Source: JAFGBM01 sp964564915
Lineage (GTDB): Bacteria > Actinomycetota > Actinomycetes > Actinomycetales > Demequinaceae
Assembly: GCA_964564915.1 (NCBI GenBank)
Contig: CAZMCU010000006.1
Location: forward strand, 1-52,767
Direction: 5' to 3'
Length of the DNA: 52,767 nucleotides
In this document: one piece after another, positions 18,235 to 25,332 of the stretch
Layout of the letters: the number at the start of each line of letters is the position of its first letter
Position numbering within the stretch: the stretch's first letter is position 1
Program-made: the position numbers and the translations under genes
The notes under the pieces: model-generated
The model's database searches: none
What the model was told of the DNA's origin: nothing
The model's input: the letters and a program-made list of their open reading frames with translations, nothing else

Positions 18235-18241
18235 TACGATA
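18235..18241. promoter_or_regulatory. Overlapping divergent -10 boxes (DUF3152 / DUF3107)
   Basis: The plus strand reads TACGAT (18235-18240), a -10 for DUF3107. The minus strand of 18236-18241 reads TATCGT, a -10 placed exactly 6 nt before the DUF3152 ATG. The two boxes share five base pairs, so the divergent promoters should compete. Confidence 0.5.
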
Positions 18242-18278
18242 GTTCGTGACACGTCAGCGCTCGGAATCGGAGGCCCCC

Positions 18279-18497
18279 GTGGAAATCAAGATCGGCGTGC
18301 AAAACGCTTCCCGAGAAATCACCCTCGAAAGCGACCTTGCGGCGACGGCCGTAAAAAAGGTCGTCGAGGAAGCGCTGACCGGTCCGCTCCTCGAACTAAA
18401 GGATGTGAAGGGGAGGCTCGTCATCGTCCCCACCGCCGCGATCGCGTACATCGAGATCGGCTCGGAGGAGAAACGCCGCGTCGGATTCGGAGGCTAG
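18279..18497 (+). CDS. DUF3107 family protein
   Basis: A 72-residue protein beginning VEIKIGVQNASREI and ending EIGSEEKRRVGFGG, both characteristic of the actinobacterial DUF3107 family (Rv3208A/TB9.4 in M. tuberculosis). Function is unknown. I use the GTG at 18279 because CGGAGG lies 5 nt upstream and family members start here; a longer in-frame start at 18246 adds 11 residues with no family support. Upstream of the DEAD-box helicase and divergent from DUF3152. Confidence 0.9.
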   Translation: MEIKIGVQNASREITLESDLAATAVKKVVEEALTGPLLELKDVKGRLVIVPTAAIAYIEIGSEEKRRVGFGG

Positions 18498-18507
18498 TCG
18501 GCCTCCG

Positions 18508-18561
18508 TTAGCGCTTCGCGAGGATTTCGCGACCGAGTTCCTCCCGGCACATGGGGCACAT
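18508..18561 (-). CDS. Possible 17-residue CxxC microprotein (speculative)
   Basis: A minus-strand reading frame encodes MCPMCREELGREILAKR. The CPMC pair and the charged helix look like the end of a zinc ribbon. No ribosome site precedes the ATG, and an in-frame stop lies 12 codons upstream. It lies between DUF3107 and the DEAD-box helicase, overlapping the helicase promoter region on the other strand. It could be chance, or the remnant of a longer zinc-ribbon protein. Confidence 0.2.
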   Translation of the reverse strand: MCPMCREELGREILAKR

Positions 18562-18571
18562 CCAAGACGGG

Positions 18572-18577
18572 TAGACT
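18572..18577 (+). promoter_or_regulatory. -10 box of the DEAD-box helicase gene
   Basis: TAGACT followed by 16 nt and the ATG at 18594. This predicts a 5' leader of about 10 nt. The same hexamer occurs ahead of glyA, the 39115 gene and pcrA. Confidence 0.45.
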
Positions 18578-18593
18578 GCGCTGGAACCTCACC

Positions 18594-20243
18594 ATGACAG
18601 AACATCCCGATCCCGCCCCGCGCCCCGAACCGACATTCGCCGACTTCGGCATTCGATCGGAGATGGTCGAAGCCCTCCAGGCGGTGGGGATCGTCTTTCC
18701 CTTCCCCATCCAGGAAATGACCCTTCCGGTCGCGCTTGCCGGTCATGACATCATCGGACAGGCCAAGACCGGTACGGGCAAGACCCTCGGGTTTGGCCTC
18801 CCCCTGCTGGAGCACGTTTCCGGTCCGGGTGAGCCCGGATGGGACGAGGTCGAGGCCCCCGGCAAGCCCCAGGCGCTCGTCGTCACGCCGACCCGCGAAC
18901 TCGCCGTCCAAGTCGCTGGCGACCTCGCGACGGCCGCGAAGAACCGCTCCGTTCGTATCCTTTTGCTCTACGGTGGCCGCGCGTACGAGCCTCAGGTCGA
19001 GGCCCTCAACGCCGGGGTCGAGGTTGTCGTGGGGACACCGGGCAGGATGATCGACCTCATGAGGCAGGGAAAACTGAGCCTCGGTTTCGCCCGGACCGTC
19101 GTCCTCGACGAGGCCGACGAAATGCTCGATCTCGGCTTCCTTCCCGACGTCGAGCGCCTCCTCGCCGCAACCCCTGCCGGGCGTCACACGATGCTCTTCT
19201 CCGCGACGATGCCCGGACCGGTCGTCGCCCTTGCCCGCCGGTACATGAACCAGCCGACCCACATCCGTGCAGCCGATCCGGAGGACACCGGCGCCACGGT
19301 CAAGGCGATCAGCCAATTCGCCTTCCGTGCACACGCCATGGACAAGATCGAGGTCCTTGCCCGCGTCCTCCAGTCGCACGGTCGGGGTCTGACGATCGTG
19401 TTTGCCCGGACCAAGCGCACGGCCGACAAGGTCGCGGAGGATCTGACGTCGCGCGGTTTCGCCGCGGGCGCGCTGCATGGCGATCTCGGCCAAGGGGCGA
19501 GGGAGCAGGCGCTGCGCGCTTTCCGGTCGGGAAAGATCGACGTTCTCATTGCCACCGATGTCGCGGCCCGGGGGATCGACGTCGACGACGTCACCCACGT
19601 CATCAACTACCAGTGCCCCGACGACGAGAAGACGTACCTTCACCGCACGGGCCGCACGGGCCGCGCGGGTAAGACGGGGACCGCCATCACCTTCGTCGAC
19701 TGGGACGACCTACCCAAGTGGGGGCTCATCGATAAGGCGCTCGACCTCGGGTATCCGGAACCGCAAGAAACGTATTCCAACTCCCCTCACCTCTACACCC
19801 TCCTCGACATCCCCGAGGGAACCACGGGGGTCCTTCCCGGAGCCAAGCGCGTGCGCGCGGGTCTATCGGCGGAGGCCGTCGAGGACCTGGGGGAGACCGG
19901 CCGCAAGGTTCGCGGGGGCAAGGGGAGTCGCGAGGGGCAACGTGGGTCGTCCGGTCGAGGCGGATCGTCGAGTCGAGGCGGGTCGTCCGGTCGAGGCGGG
20001 TCGTCCGGTCGAGGCGGGTCGTCGAGTCGAGGAGGATCTTCTCGTCGGGGCGAGTCAACCGGAAAGGGGGGAACGTCCCGCGGTGCTGGGGGCCAGGGAT
20101 CCTCGTCCCGCGGTTCCTCTTCTCAGACTTCCGCCACCCAGGGTTCCGCCGCCCAGGGTTCCCCCGCAGCCGGCCAAGCGCGTAAACGTCGACGGACCGG
20201 CGGCTCCCGCCCCGCCGCTAGCGATACCCAACCTCGCGACTAA
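18594..20243 (+). CDS. DEAD-box ATP-dependent RNA helicase with RGG-like repeat tail
   Basis: A 549-residue RhlE/DeaD-type helicase. In order: Q motif (FADFGIRSEMVEAL...FPIQ), Walker A (AKTGTGKT), PTRELA, TPGR, DEAD (LDEADEMLDLGF), SAT, ARGID and HRTGRTGRAGKTG. The core ends near residue 370. After a linker, a low-complexity tail has six hexapeptide units of G-S-S-(G/S)-R-G type (451-486), then Ser/Gly/Gln-rich sequence ending in a basic patch. Such tails usually bind RNA non-specifically. Likely roles are ribosome assembly or mRNA turnover. Position corresponds to Rv3211 (rhlE) in M. tuberculosis. The start is fixed by the ATG just before the Q motif. Confidence 0.92.
   Translation: MTEHPDPAPRPEPTFADFGIRSEMVEALQAVGIVFPFPIQEMTLPVALAGHDIIGQAKTGTGKTLGFGLPLLEHVSGPGEPGWDEVEAPGKPQALVVTPTRELAVQVAGDLATAAKNRSVRILLLYGGRAYEPQVEALNAGVEVVVGTPGRMIDLMRQGKLSLGFARTVVLDEADEMLDLGFLPDVERLLAATPAGRHTMLFSATMPGPVVALARRYMNQPTHIRAADPEDTGATVKAISQFAFRAHAMDKIEVLARVLQSHGRGLTIVFARTKRTADKVAEDLTSRGFAAGALHGDLGQGAREQALRAFRSGKIDVLIATDVAARGIDVDDVTHVINYQCPDDEKTYLHRTGRTGRAGKTGTAITFVDWDDLPKWGLIDKALDLGYPEPQETYSNSPHLYTLLDIPEGTTGVLPGAKRVRAGLSAEAVEDLGETGRKVRGGKGSREGQRGSSGRGGSSSRGGSSGRGGSSGRGGSSSRGGSSRRGESTGKGGTSRGAGGQGSSSRGSSSQTSATQGSAAQGSPAAGQARKRRRTGGSRPAASDTQPRD
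19944..20051 (+). repeat. 18-bp tandem repeat (6 units) inside the DEAD-box helicase gene
   Basis: Units of GGGTCGTCCGGTCGAGGC begin at 19944, 19962, 19980, 19998 and 20016, with a degenerate sixth at 20034. Units 1, 3 and 4 are identical. The repeat is codon-aligned and encodes the Gly-Ser-Ser-Gly-Arg-Gly tail. Confidence 0.9.
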
Positions 20244-20280
20244 CGTCGAGCGTCGGCCTCCGGATTGACCCGACATCCCC

Positions 20281-20298
20281 GAACCGGCTAGCCGGTTC
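20281..20298. terminator. 18-bp perfect palindrome, possible bidirectional terminator
   Basis: GAACCGGCTAGCCGGTTC is a perfect palindrome lying between the convergent DEAD-box and PHP genes. It contains the PHP stop codon (CTA at 20288-20290). It can form a short hairpin on both strands, but no T tract follows. Confidence 0.35.
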
Positions 20299-21270
20299 TC
20301 GCCGCCTTCAAGGCGGCAAAGGACTCCTCGGACGTGAGATTCTCGCCCAGTCGGTTCGGCTTCCCCTNNNNNNNNNNNNNNNNNNNNNNNNNNNNNNNNN
20401 NNNNNNNNNNNNNNNNNNNNNNNNNNNNNNNNNNNNNNNNNNNNNNNNNNNNNNNNNNNNNNNNNNNGCGGCAAAGGACTCCTCGGACGTGAGATTCTCG
20501 CCCAGTCGGTTCGGCTTCCCCTCGCCGTGATAATCGCTCGCCCCGGTGCGAACGAGGCCCATTCGTTCCGCGATCACCGCGAGGCGTTCTCGCTGCGCGT
20601 CCGGATTGTCCCGGTGGTCAATCTCCAGCCCGACGAGTCCGGCACGGGCCAACTCCCCAATGTCCCTTTCCGTCAGCACTCGCCCACGCCCCTCCGCCCC
20701 CGGGTGGGCAAGCACCGGAACCCCGCCTGCCCGCTTGACGCAGCGAACGGCATCGGCGACCTCGGGCGCGGAGTGTGGAACGTAGTACGGGGAGTCGGCA
20801 CTGAGGAGATCCGCGAACGCGGCATCCCTCGTGGGAACAACCCCGGCGGCTACGAGGGCGTCGGCAATGTGGGGTCGCCCCACGGTTTCCGCGCGCTTCG
20901 ACCACGCCACGACGGCATCCCACTCCAGGGGGAAGTCATCGCCGAGAAGGGCCACCATCTTTTTCGCGCGGTCGATGCGCGAGGTTCTCGTGCGCTCCAG
21001 CATCGCTACGAGGTCGGAGTTTTTCGCGTCCGGCCACAGGGCGAGTAAATGAACGCTCGCGCCCGAGTGACGACATGAAATTTCGATGCCGGGAACCAGT
21101 TCCAGGCCGAGGGCACTCGCCTCTCCCGCGGCCTCCTCCCATCCCGCCGTCGTGTCGTGATCGCACAGTCCGATGACATCGAGCCCTGCCGCCACCGCGG
21201 CGCGCATGAGATCCGTGGGGGTCTCGGTGCCGTCCGAGACGTTCGAGTGAGTATGGGGATCGATTCGCAC
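20288..21270 (-). CDS. PHP domain metal-dependent phosphoesterase (interrupted by assembly gap)
   Basis: Protein with the PHP-domain signature: HTHSNVSDG near the N-terminus, GLCDHDT at about 34-40, GIEISC, PVLAHPG and SDYHGE towards the C-terminus. These His/Asp residues bind the metal cluster. Close relatives (YciV/TrpH type) hydrolyse 3'-phosphorylated nucleotides or short RNA 5' ends. A 100-N gap with duplicated 55-bp flanks sits in the 3' part. If the duplication is collapsed, the protein continues SEESFAALKAARTG and stops at 20288, about 275 residues in all. GTG start at 21270 is 6 nt behind TAACCT, so probably leaderless. Divergent from the aminopeptidase gene. Confidence 0.85.
20313..20522. 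other. Assembly gap: 100 N flanked by identical 55-bp sequences
   Basis: N run at 20368-20467. The 55 bases before it (20313-20367) are identical to the 55 bases after it (20468-20522). This is most simply one sequence counted twice at unresolved contig ends, so about 155 positions are artefact. It falls inside the PHP gene. Confidence 0.9.
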
Positions 21271-21276
21271 CCCGCT

Positions 21277-21282
21277 AGGTTA
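21277..21282 (-). promoter_or_regulatory. -10 box, leaderless promoter of the PHP gene
   Basis: TAACCT on the minus strand, 6 nt (AGCGGG) before the GTG at 21270. Confidence 0.55.
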
Positions 21283-21325
21283 CGCCGACGCGACCCGACC
21301 GTTCCCGAGCGACAAAGCCCCGTGA

Positions 21326-21331
21326 CACGAT
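21326..21331 (+). promoter_or_regulatory. Possible weak -10, leaderless promoter of the aminopeptidase gene
   Basis: CACGAT followed by exactly 6 nt and the GTG at 21338. The first base departs from TANNNT. The same hexamer at the same distance precedes the acetyltransferase and the histidine kinase genes. Confidence 0.3.
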
Positions 21332-21337
21332 AGTCGG

Positions 21338-22747
21338 GTGAACAACGCAGCAAGCGAAACCCCGGGGTCCGAACGGCGAACCTCGAACAAGGCTCGCGCC
21401 CAACGGCCGAAGTCCGAAGCGTTCAAGCGGTTTGTCACCGAACAGTGGGCGGAACCGGAAACTGGCCTTCCCCCCCGACGTACGGCGGCCGCCTACGCGG
21501 AGGAACGCCGCGCGCACCTGTCGGCCCAATTCCCCGGAACTCGCATCGTCATCCCAGCAGGAGACCTCAAGCCTCGTTCGAATGACACCGACTACCGTTT
21601 CCGCCCCTCCTCCGACTTCGCCTACCTCACGGGCCTCGGAGCGGATCAGGAGCCGGGTGCCGTCCTCGTCATGGAACCGTCTCCCCAGGGCCACGATGCG
21701 ACCCTCTACCTCATTCCCCCCGCTCGGCGCGATGGGGAAGGCTTCTACTCCGATCCCCGTCGGGGGGAGTTCTGGATCGGGAGACGGCCAGGCCTCGAGG
21801 AGTTCGCGGCCATGACGGGACTCACCACCCGCGCCCTCGTAGACCTTCCCCCGGGGGTGCGCCTCACCGGGCAACCGACGAAGGCGGTGGCACGTGCCCT
21901 GTCGGAGGCGAGGCTCGTCAAGGACGAGTACGAGATCGCGCAGATGAGGGACGCGGTCGCGGCAACGATCGCTGGATTCGAGAAGGTCGTGAAGGAACTA
22001 CCGAGGGCCGTCGAGCACAAGCGCGGGGAGCGCGTCGTCGAGGCCACCTTTGACGGTCACGCGCGGGAAGAAGGCAACGCCGTGGGCTACGAGACGATCG
22101 CCGCTTCTGGCCCGCACGCGACCACCCTCCACTGGATCAGCAACGATGGCGCCGTGCGCGACGGGGAGTTGCTCCTGCTCGACGCCGGCGTCGAGGTCGA
22201 AAGCCTGTACACGGCCGATCTCACCCGCACCCTCCCCGTTGGCGGCACCTTCACGGAGGTCCAACGACGGGTCTACGAGGTGGTCCTCGAGGCTGCGGAC
22301 GCCGCCTTTGCCGCAGCCAAACCGGGCGCAAAGTTCCGAGACGCCCACGACGCCGCGATGCGCGTCATCGAGCAACGCCTGAACGAATGGGGCATCGTGC
22401 CCGACTCTGACGACGAGGGGGCGGGGTTGTTTCGCCGATGGATGGTGCACTCGACGAGCCATCACCTGGGCCTCGATGTCCACGATTGCGCGTCCGCCCC
22501 ACCGGACCAGTACCTGGAGGGCGAACTGAAGCCCGGCATGATCTTCACGATCGAACCTGGTCTTTACTTCAAGGAGGACGATCTCGCTGTGCCCGCCGAA
22601 CTGAGGGGAATCGGAATTCGTATCGAGGACGACGTTTTGGTGGTTCAGGATGGCGTAGAGAACCTCTCACGGGCACTTCCGAGACGGCCGGACGATGTCG
22701 AAGCCTGGATGCGAGGGCTACGCGGGCACGACGCCTCTCACGGCTAG
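21338..22747 (+). CDS. Xaa-Pro aminopeptidase (M24B, PepP-type)
   Basis: A 469-residue M24 metallopeptidase that removes N-terminal residues preceding proline. The N-terminal creatinase-like domain (about 40-200) contains the PepP-typical SDFAYLTGL. The catalytic pita-bread domain shows the five dinuclear-metal ligands: Asp in LLLDAGVE, Asp in LYTADLTRT, His in STSHHLGLDVHD, Glu in TIEPGLY and Glu in GIRIEDDVLV. A basic ~30-residue N-terminal extension precedes the domain. GTG start at 21338. The stop codon TAG is also the first half of the downstream mgtE-like promoter -10. Cytoplasmic; probably monocistronic. Confidence 0.92.
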   Translation: MNNAASETPGSERRTSNKARAQRPKSEAFKRFVTEQWAEPETGLPPRRTAAAYAEERRAHLSAQFPGTRIVIPAGDLKPRSNDTDYRFRPSSDFAYLTGLGADQEPGAVLVMEPSPQGHDATLYLIPPARRDGEGFYSDPRRGEFWIGRRPGLEEFAAMTGLTTRALVDLPPGVRLTGQPTKAVARALSEARLVKDEYEIAQMRDAVAATIAGFEKVVKELPRAVEHKRGERVVEATFDGHAREEGNAVGYETIAASGPHATTLHWISNDGAVRDGELLLLDAGVEVESLYTADLTRTLPVGGTFTEVQRRVYEVVLEAADAAFAAAKPGAKFRDAHDAAMRVIEQRLNEWGIVPDSDDEGAGLFRRWMVHSTSHHLGLDVHDCASAPPDQYLEGELKPGMIFTIEPGLYFKEDDLAVPAELRGIGIRIEDDVLVVQDGVENLSRALPRRPDDVEAWMRGLRGHDASHG

Positions 22748-22750
22748 GCT
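22745..22750 (+). promoter_or_regulatory. -10 box, leaderless promoter of the MgtE-N/CBS gene
   Basis: TAGGCT followed by exactly 6 nt (GGCCTC) and the GTG at 22757. The TAG is at the same time the stop codon of the upstream aminopeptidase gene. Confidence 0.55.
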
Positions 22751-22756
22751 GGCCTC

Positions 22757-24037
22757 GTGAGTACCCAGGGCGAACGTGTCTATGTCGCAAGACTGGTCGG
22801 AACGACCGTCTTCGACCCCCTTGGCGACCCCGTGGGAAGGGTTCGGGACGTCGTCCTTCTCACTCGCGCGAAGGGTGCGCCGACCGCGGTCGGCATCGTC
22901 GTCGAGGTGGGGGGTCGCCGTCGCGTCTTTATGCCGCTCACGAGGGTCACGTCGATCGCACCGGGTCAGGTGATTTGCACGGGTGTGGTCAACCTGCGAC
23001 GGTTCCACGCCCGCGCAACCGAAATGCTCGCGATCGCCGAGGTCTTCGAAAGGGTCGTGACGCTGCGCGACGGCTCGGGGGACGCGGTGATCGAGGATCT
23101 CGCGATCGAACTGACGCGTGCGCGTACCTGGAAGGTCACCAAACTCTCCGTGAGGCCTCACCACCCTCGGAAGGGTCCCCTTGGCCTCCGTCGGCGCGGC
23201 TCCTCGAGGGTCGTCGACATCGATGCCGTCGATGGACTCTCCCAGCGAGAGGAACTCCAAGGCGCTCAACTCGTACTCCAATCGTTCGCCGACTACAAGC
23301 CAGCTGAACTCGCCGCGGTCCTCCAGGAGATGTCTCCGGAACGGGGCGCCGAGATCGCGGCCGCCCTCGACGACGAACGCCTTGCCGACGTCCTTGAGGA
23401 ACTCCCGGAGGACGACCAGGTCGCGGTCCTGTCGACACTTCGACGGGAGCGCGCCGCCGACGTCCTCGAGGCGATGGAACCGGACGACGCCGCCGACCTG
23501 CTGGGCGACCTGCCCAAACGGGAGGCGGAGAGACTCCTCAAGCTCATGGAGCCCGAGGCGACACGCAACGTGCGCCAACTTCTCGACTACGCCGACGACG
23601 TCGCCGGCGGCTTGATGACGACCGAACCGGTTCTCCTCGGTCCGGAGGCGACCGTCGCGACGGCCCTTGCCATCATCAGGCGCGAGGAGATCACCCCCTC
23701 GCTCGCCTCGATGGTCTTCGTTGTCCGGCCTCCACTGGAGACTCCGACCGGTACGTATCTCGGACTCGTCCACGTCCAACGACTTCTGCGGGAGGCTCCT
23801 CGCGACGCGATCGGCACTCTCGTCGACACGACAATCCCTCCGCTCGCCGCCACCGATCACCTCACGGAAGTCGCGCGCCGCATGGCAACGTACGATCTCG
23901 TTGCCGCGCCTGTCGTCGACGAAAATGGGCACCTCTTGGGCGTCATCTCCGCGGACGACGTCCTCGACCATCTGCTCCCGGAAGACTGGCGTGAAGCGGA
24001 CGACCGGGCATCGAAGGCGGTGAGGGCTCGTGGCTGA
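22757..24037 (+). CDS. MgtE N-domain / CBS-pair protein without transporter domain
   Basis: A 426-residue cytoplasmic protein. A PRC-barrel-like N-terminus (YVARLVGTTVFDPLGDPVGRV) is followed by a superhelical MgtE N-domain (about 185-280, with repeated LPEDDQVAVL- and EPDDAADLL-type motifs). Two CBS domains come next (about 290-415, ending GHLLGVISADDVLDHL). The membrane channel of true MgtE Mg2+ transporters is absent. Together with the overlapping DUF1003 gene and the nearby mrp gene it reproduces the Rv1232c-Rv1231c-Rv1229c order of mycobacteria. It may sense Mg2+ or nucleotides; its partner is unknown. GTG start, leaderless -10. Confidence 0.88.
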   Translation: MSTQGERVYVARLVGTTVFDPLGDPVGRVRDVVLLTRAKGAPTAVGIVVEVGGRRRVFMPLTRVTSIAPGQVICTGVVNLRRFHARATEMLAIAEVFERVVTLRDGSGDAVIEDLAIELTRARTWKVTKLSVRPHHPRKGPLGLRRRGSSRVVDIDAVDGLSQREELQGAQLVLQSFADYKPAELAAVLQEMSPERGAEIAAALDDERLADVLEELPEDDQVAVLSTLRRERAADVLEAMEPDDAADLLGDLPKREAERLLKLMEPEATRNVRQLLDYADDVAGGLMTTEPVLLGPEATVATALAIIRREEITPSLASMVFVVRPPLETPTGTYLGLVHVQRLLREAPRDAIGTLVDTTIPPLAATDHLTEVARRMATYDLVAAPVVDENGHLLGVISADDVLDHLLPEDWREADDRASKAVRARG

Positions 24038-24700
24038 TCGACTCGACCGACCCCACGGACGCGCACGCTTCCATCGCCGACGCTCCGCATCGACCGATCG
24101 ATTCGGGAAGATGTCGGAGGGAACGGCCCGCTTCCTCGGGACACCCCGCTTCCTCGTCTACTTGACGGTCTTCGTCATCGTATGGATCGCGTGGAACACC
24201 CTTGCCCCCCATCAGTGGCGCTTCGACGATCGCGCCCTCGGTTTCACCGCCCTCACGTTGGTGCTTTCCCTGCAGGCGTCGTATGCCGCACCCCTGATCC
24301 TGCTCGCCCAGAACCGCCAGGACGATCGCGACCGCGTCGCAGCCGAGCAGGGCCGCCAACGCACGGAACGCTCGCTGGCCGATACCGAGTACCTCGCACG
24401 CGAGGTAGCCGCGCTTCGCCTCGCGGTGAGCGAGGCAGCGACGCGGGACTTCCTCCGCTCAGAACTTCGGGCGTTACTCGAGGACCTCCGCGCGGCGGAC
24501 GANNNNNNNNNNNNNNNNNNNNNNNNNNNNNNNNNNNNNNNNNNNNNNNNNNNNNNNNNNNNNNNNNNNNNNNNNNNNNNNNNNNNNNNNNNNNNNNNNN
24601 NNACTTCCTCCGCTCAGAACTTCGGGCGTTACTCGAGGACCTCCGCGCGGCGGACGACGCGGAGGGGCCATCACGTGAGGAACACGGAACTGGAACTTAA
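24030..24700 (+). CDS. DUF1003 membrane protein (interrupted by assembly gap)
   Basis: DUF1003 family protein with two membrane segments (FLVYLTVFVIVWIAW and the following ALGFTALTLVLSLQASYAA). The family hallmark APLILLAQNRQDDRDR follows, then a C-terminal helical, coiled-coil-like part. The GTG start overlaps the end of the MgtE-N gene by 8 nt, indicating co-translation. A 100-N gap flanked by 55-bp duplicates lies near the 3' end. Collapsing it leaves 516 nt: the protein reads LLEDLRAADDAEGPSREE and ends at the TGA at 24698-24700, about 171 residues. Reading straight through the Ns instead gives a false frame. Function unknown. Confidence 0.85.
24448..24657. other. Assembly gap: 100 N flanked by identical 55-bp sequences
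   Basis: N run at 24503-24602. Bases 24448-24502 are repeated exactly at 24603-24657. It lies inside the DUF1003 gene, and removing one copy plus the Ns restores the frame. Confidence 0.9.
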
Positions 24701-24711
24701 TTGATCGAACA

Positions 24712-24752
24712 CCGAGGAGCCGCCACATCGAGCACGAGTGACGGCTCCTCGG
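24712..24752. terminator. Bidirectional terminator hairpin
   Basis: An 11-bp perfect stem (CCGAGGAGCCG with CGGCTCCTCGG) and a 19-nt loop lie between the convergent DUF1003 gene and the small membrane-protein gene. No T tract, as is common in high-GC actinobacteria. Confidence 0.6.
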
Positions 24753-24760
24753 CGCCGATG

Positions 24761-25227
24761 TTACGCGCTCTTCCGTTTCAAGCCGGAAGCCGTAAAGTAA
24801 CCGACAACGGCCGCGGCGAGAACCCATAAGTACCCGGCCGCGTTGTCCTCGAAGTAGCTCTTGAGAATGTCCCACGAGTGGGGAACAAGGTCGGTGAAGT
24901 TACCCCAGATCGAGCCGTAGCCCTGCTTCGACAACCACCATCCCGAACCGAACTCTAGGGCGAACGCCCACGCAATGAATCCGATGACAGCTGCCACAAC
25001 ACCGGCAATCGGACCGGACACCTTCCCGACGCGCGAAAGCGCGAAGCCCGCAAGGAAGGAGATGATCAACGCGATGGGACGGATTTCCATCCCCTGCGAA
25101 CTGTTCCCAATGATGAAAGCGTGAAGGAGGGCGCCGACGAGTGCTGCGAGTACCCCACAACAATGCCGACGACCCAGTTTTCCTTCACTGCGGCTCCCGA
25201 ACTCGGAGCCATCGTGTCTTCTGCCAT
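24761..25227 (-). pseudogene. Small four-helix membrane protein, frameshifted in a G run
   Basis: The ATG at 25227 (behind GGGAGAG) opens MAEDTMAPSSGAAVKENWVV and reads to GIVVG at about 25153. There the frame changes: VLAALVGALLHAFIIG and the rest of the protein continue in the other frame to 24761. One extra base in the C4 run at 25153-25156 (G run on the coding strand) restores one ~155-residue protein with about four membrane segments and a KRKS tail. A sequencing or assembly error is more likely than a real break, because both halves are well preserved. Divergent from mrp. Similar in layout to the gene at 26560-27030. Function unknown. Confidence 0.65.
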
Positions 25228-25319
25228 ACGTCGCTCTCCCTTGAACGCGGTGCCTCAGCGGCACCGTCACGCCGACCGTACCCTATCGATGCCGTTCCCG
25301 CTCGCCGCCGCAACCGGCC

Positions 25320-25325
25320 TACGAT
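25320..25325 (+). promoter_or_regulatory. -10 box, leaderless promoter of mrp
   Basis: TACGAT followed by 7 nt (GGGACCC) and the ATG at 25333. An alternative ATG at 25324 lies inside this box. A second TACCCT at 25279 could serve as an upstream promoter. Confidence 0.45.
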
Positions 25326-25332
25326 GGGACCC

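Noticed and set aside
18396..19643. 415-residue minus-strand frame over the DEAD-box helicase
   Set aside because: Shadow of the helicase gene; no recognisable domain.
20313..20522. 55-bp direct repeats as possible attachment sites or insertion-sequence target duplications
   Set aside because: All three cases have the same length of 55 and surround exactly 100 N, which points to assembly overlap rather than mobile DNA.
22718..23971. 417-residue minus-strand frame over the MgtE-N gene
   Set aside because: Shadow frame; the plus strand encodes a full MgtE-N/CBS protein.
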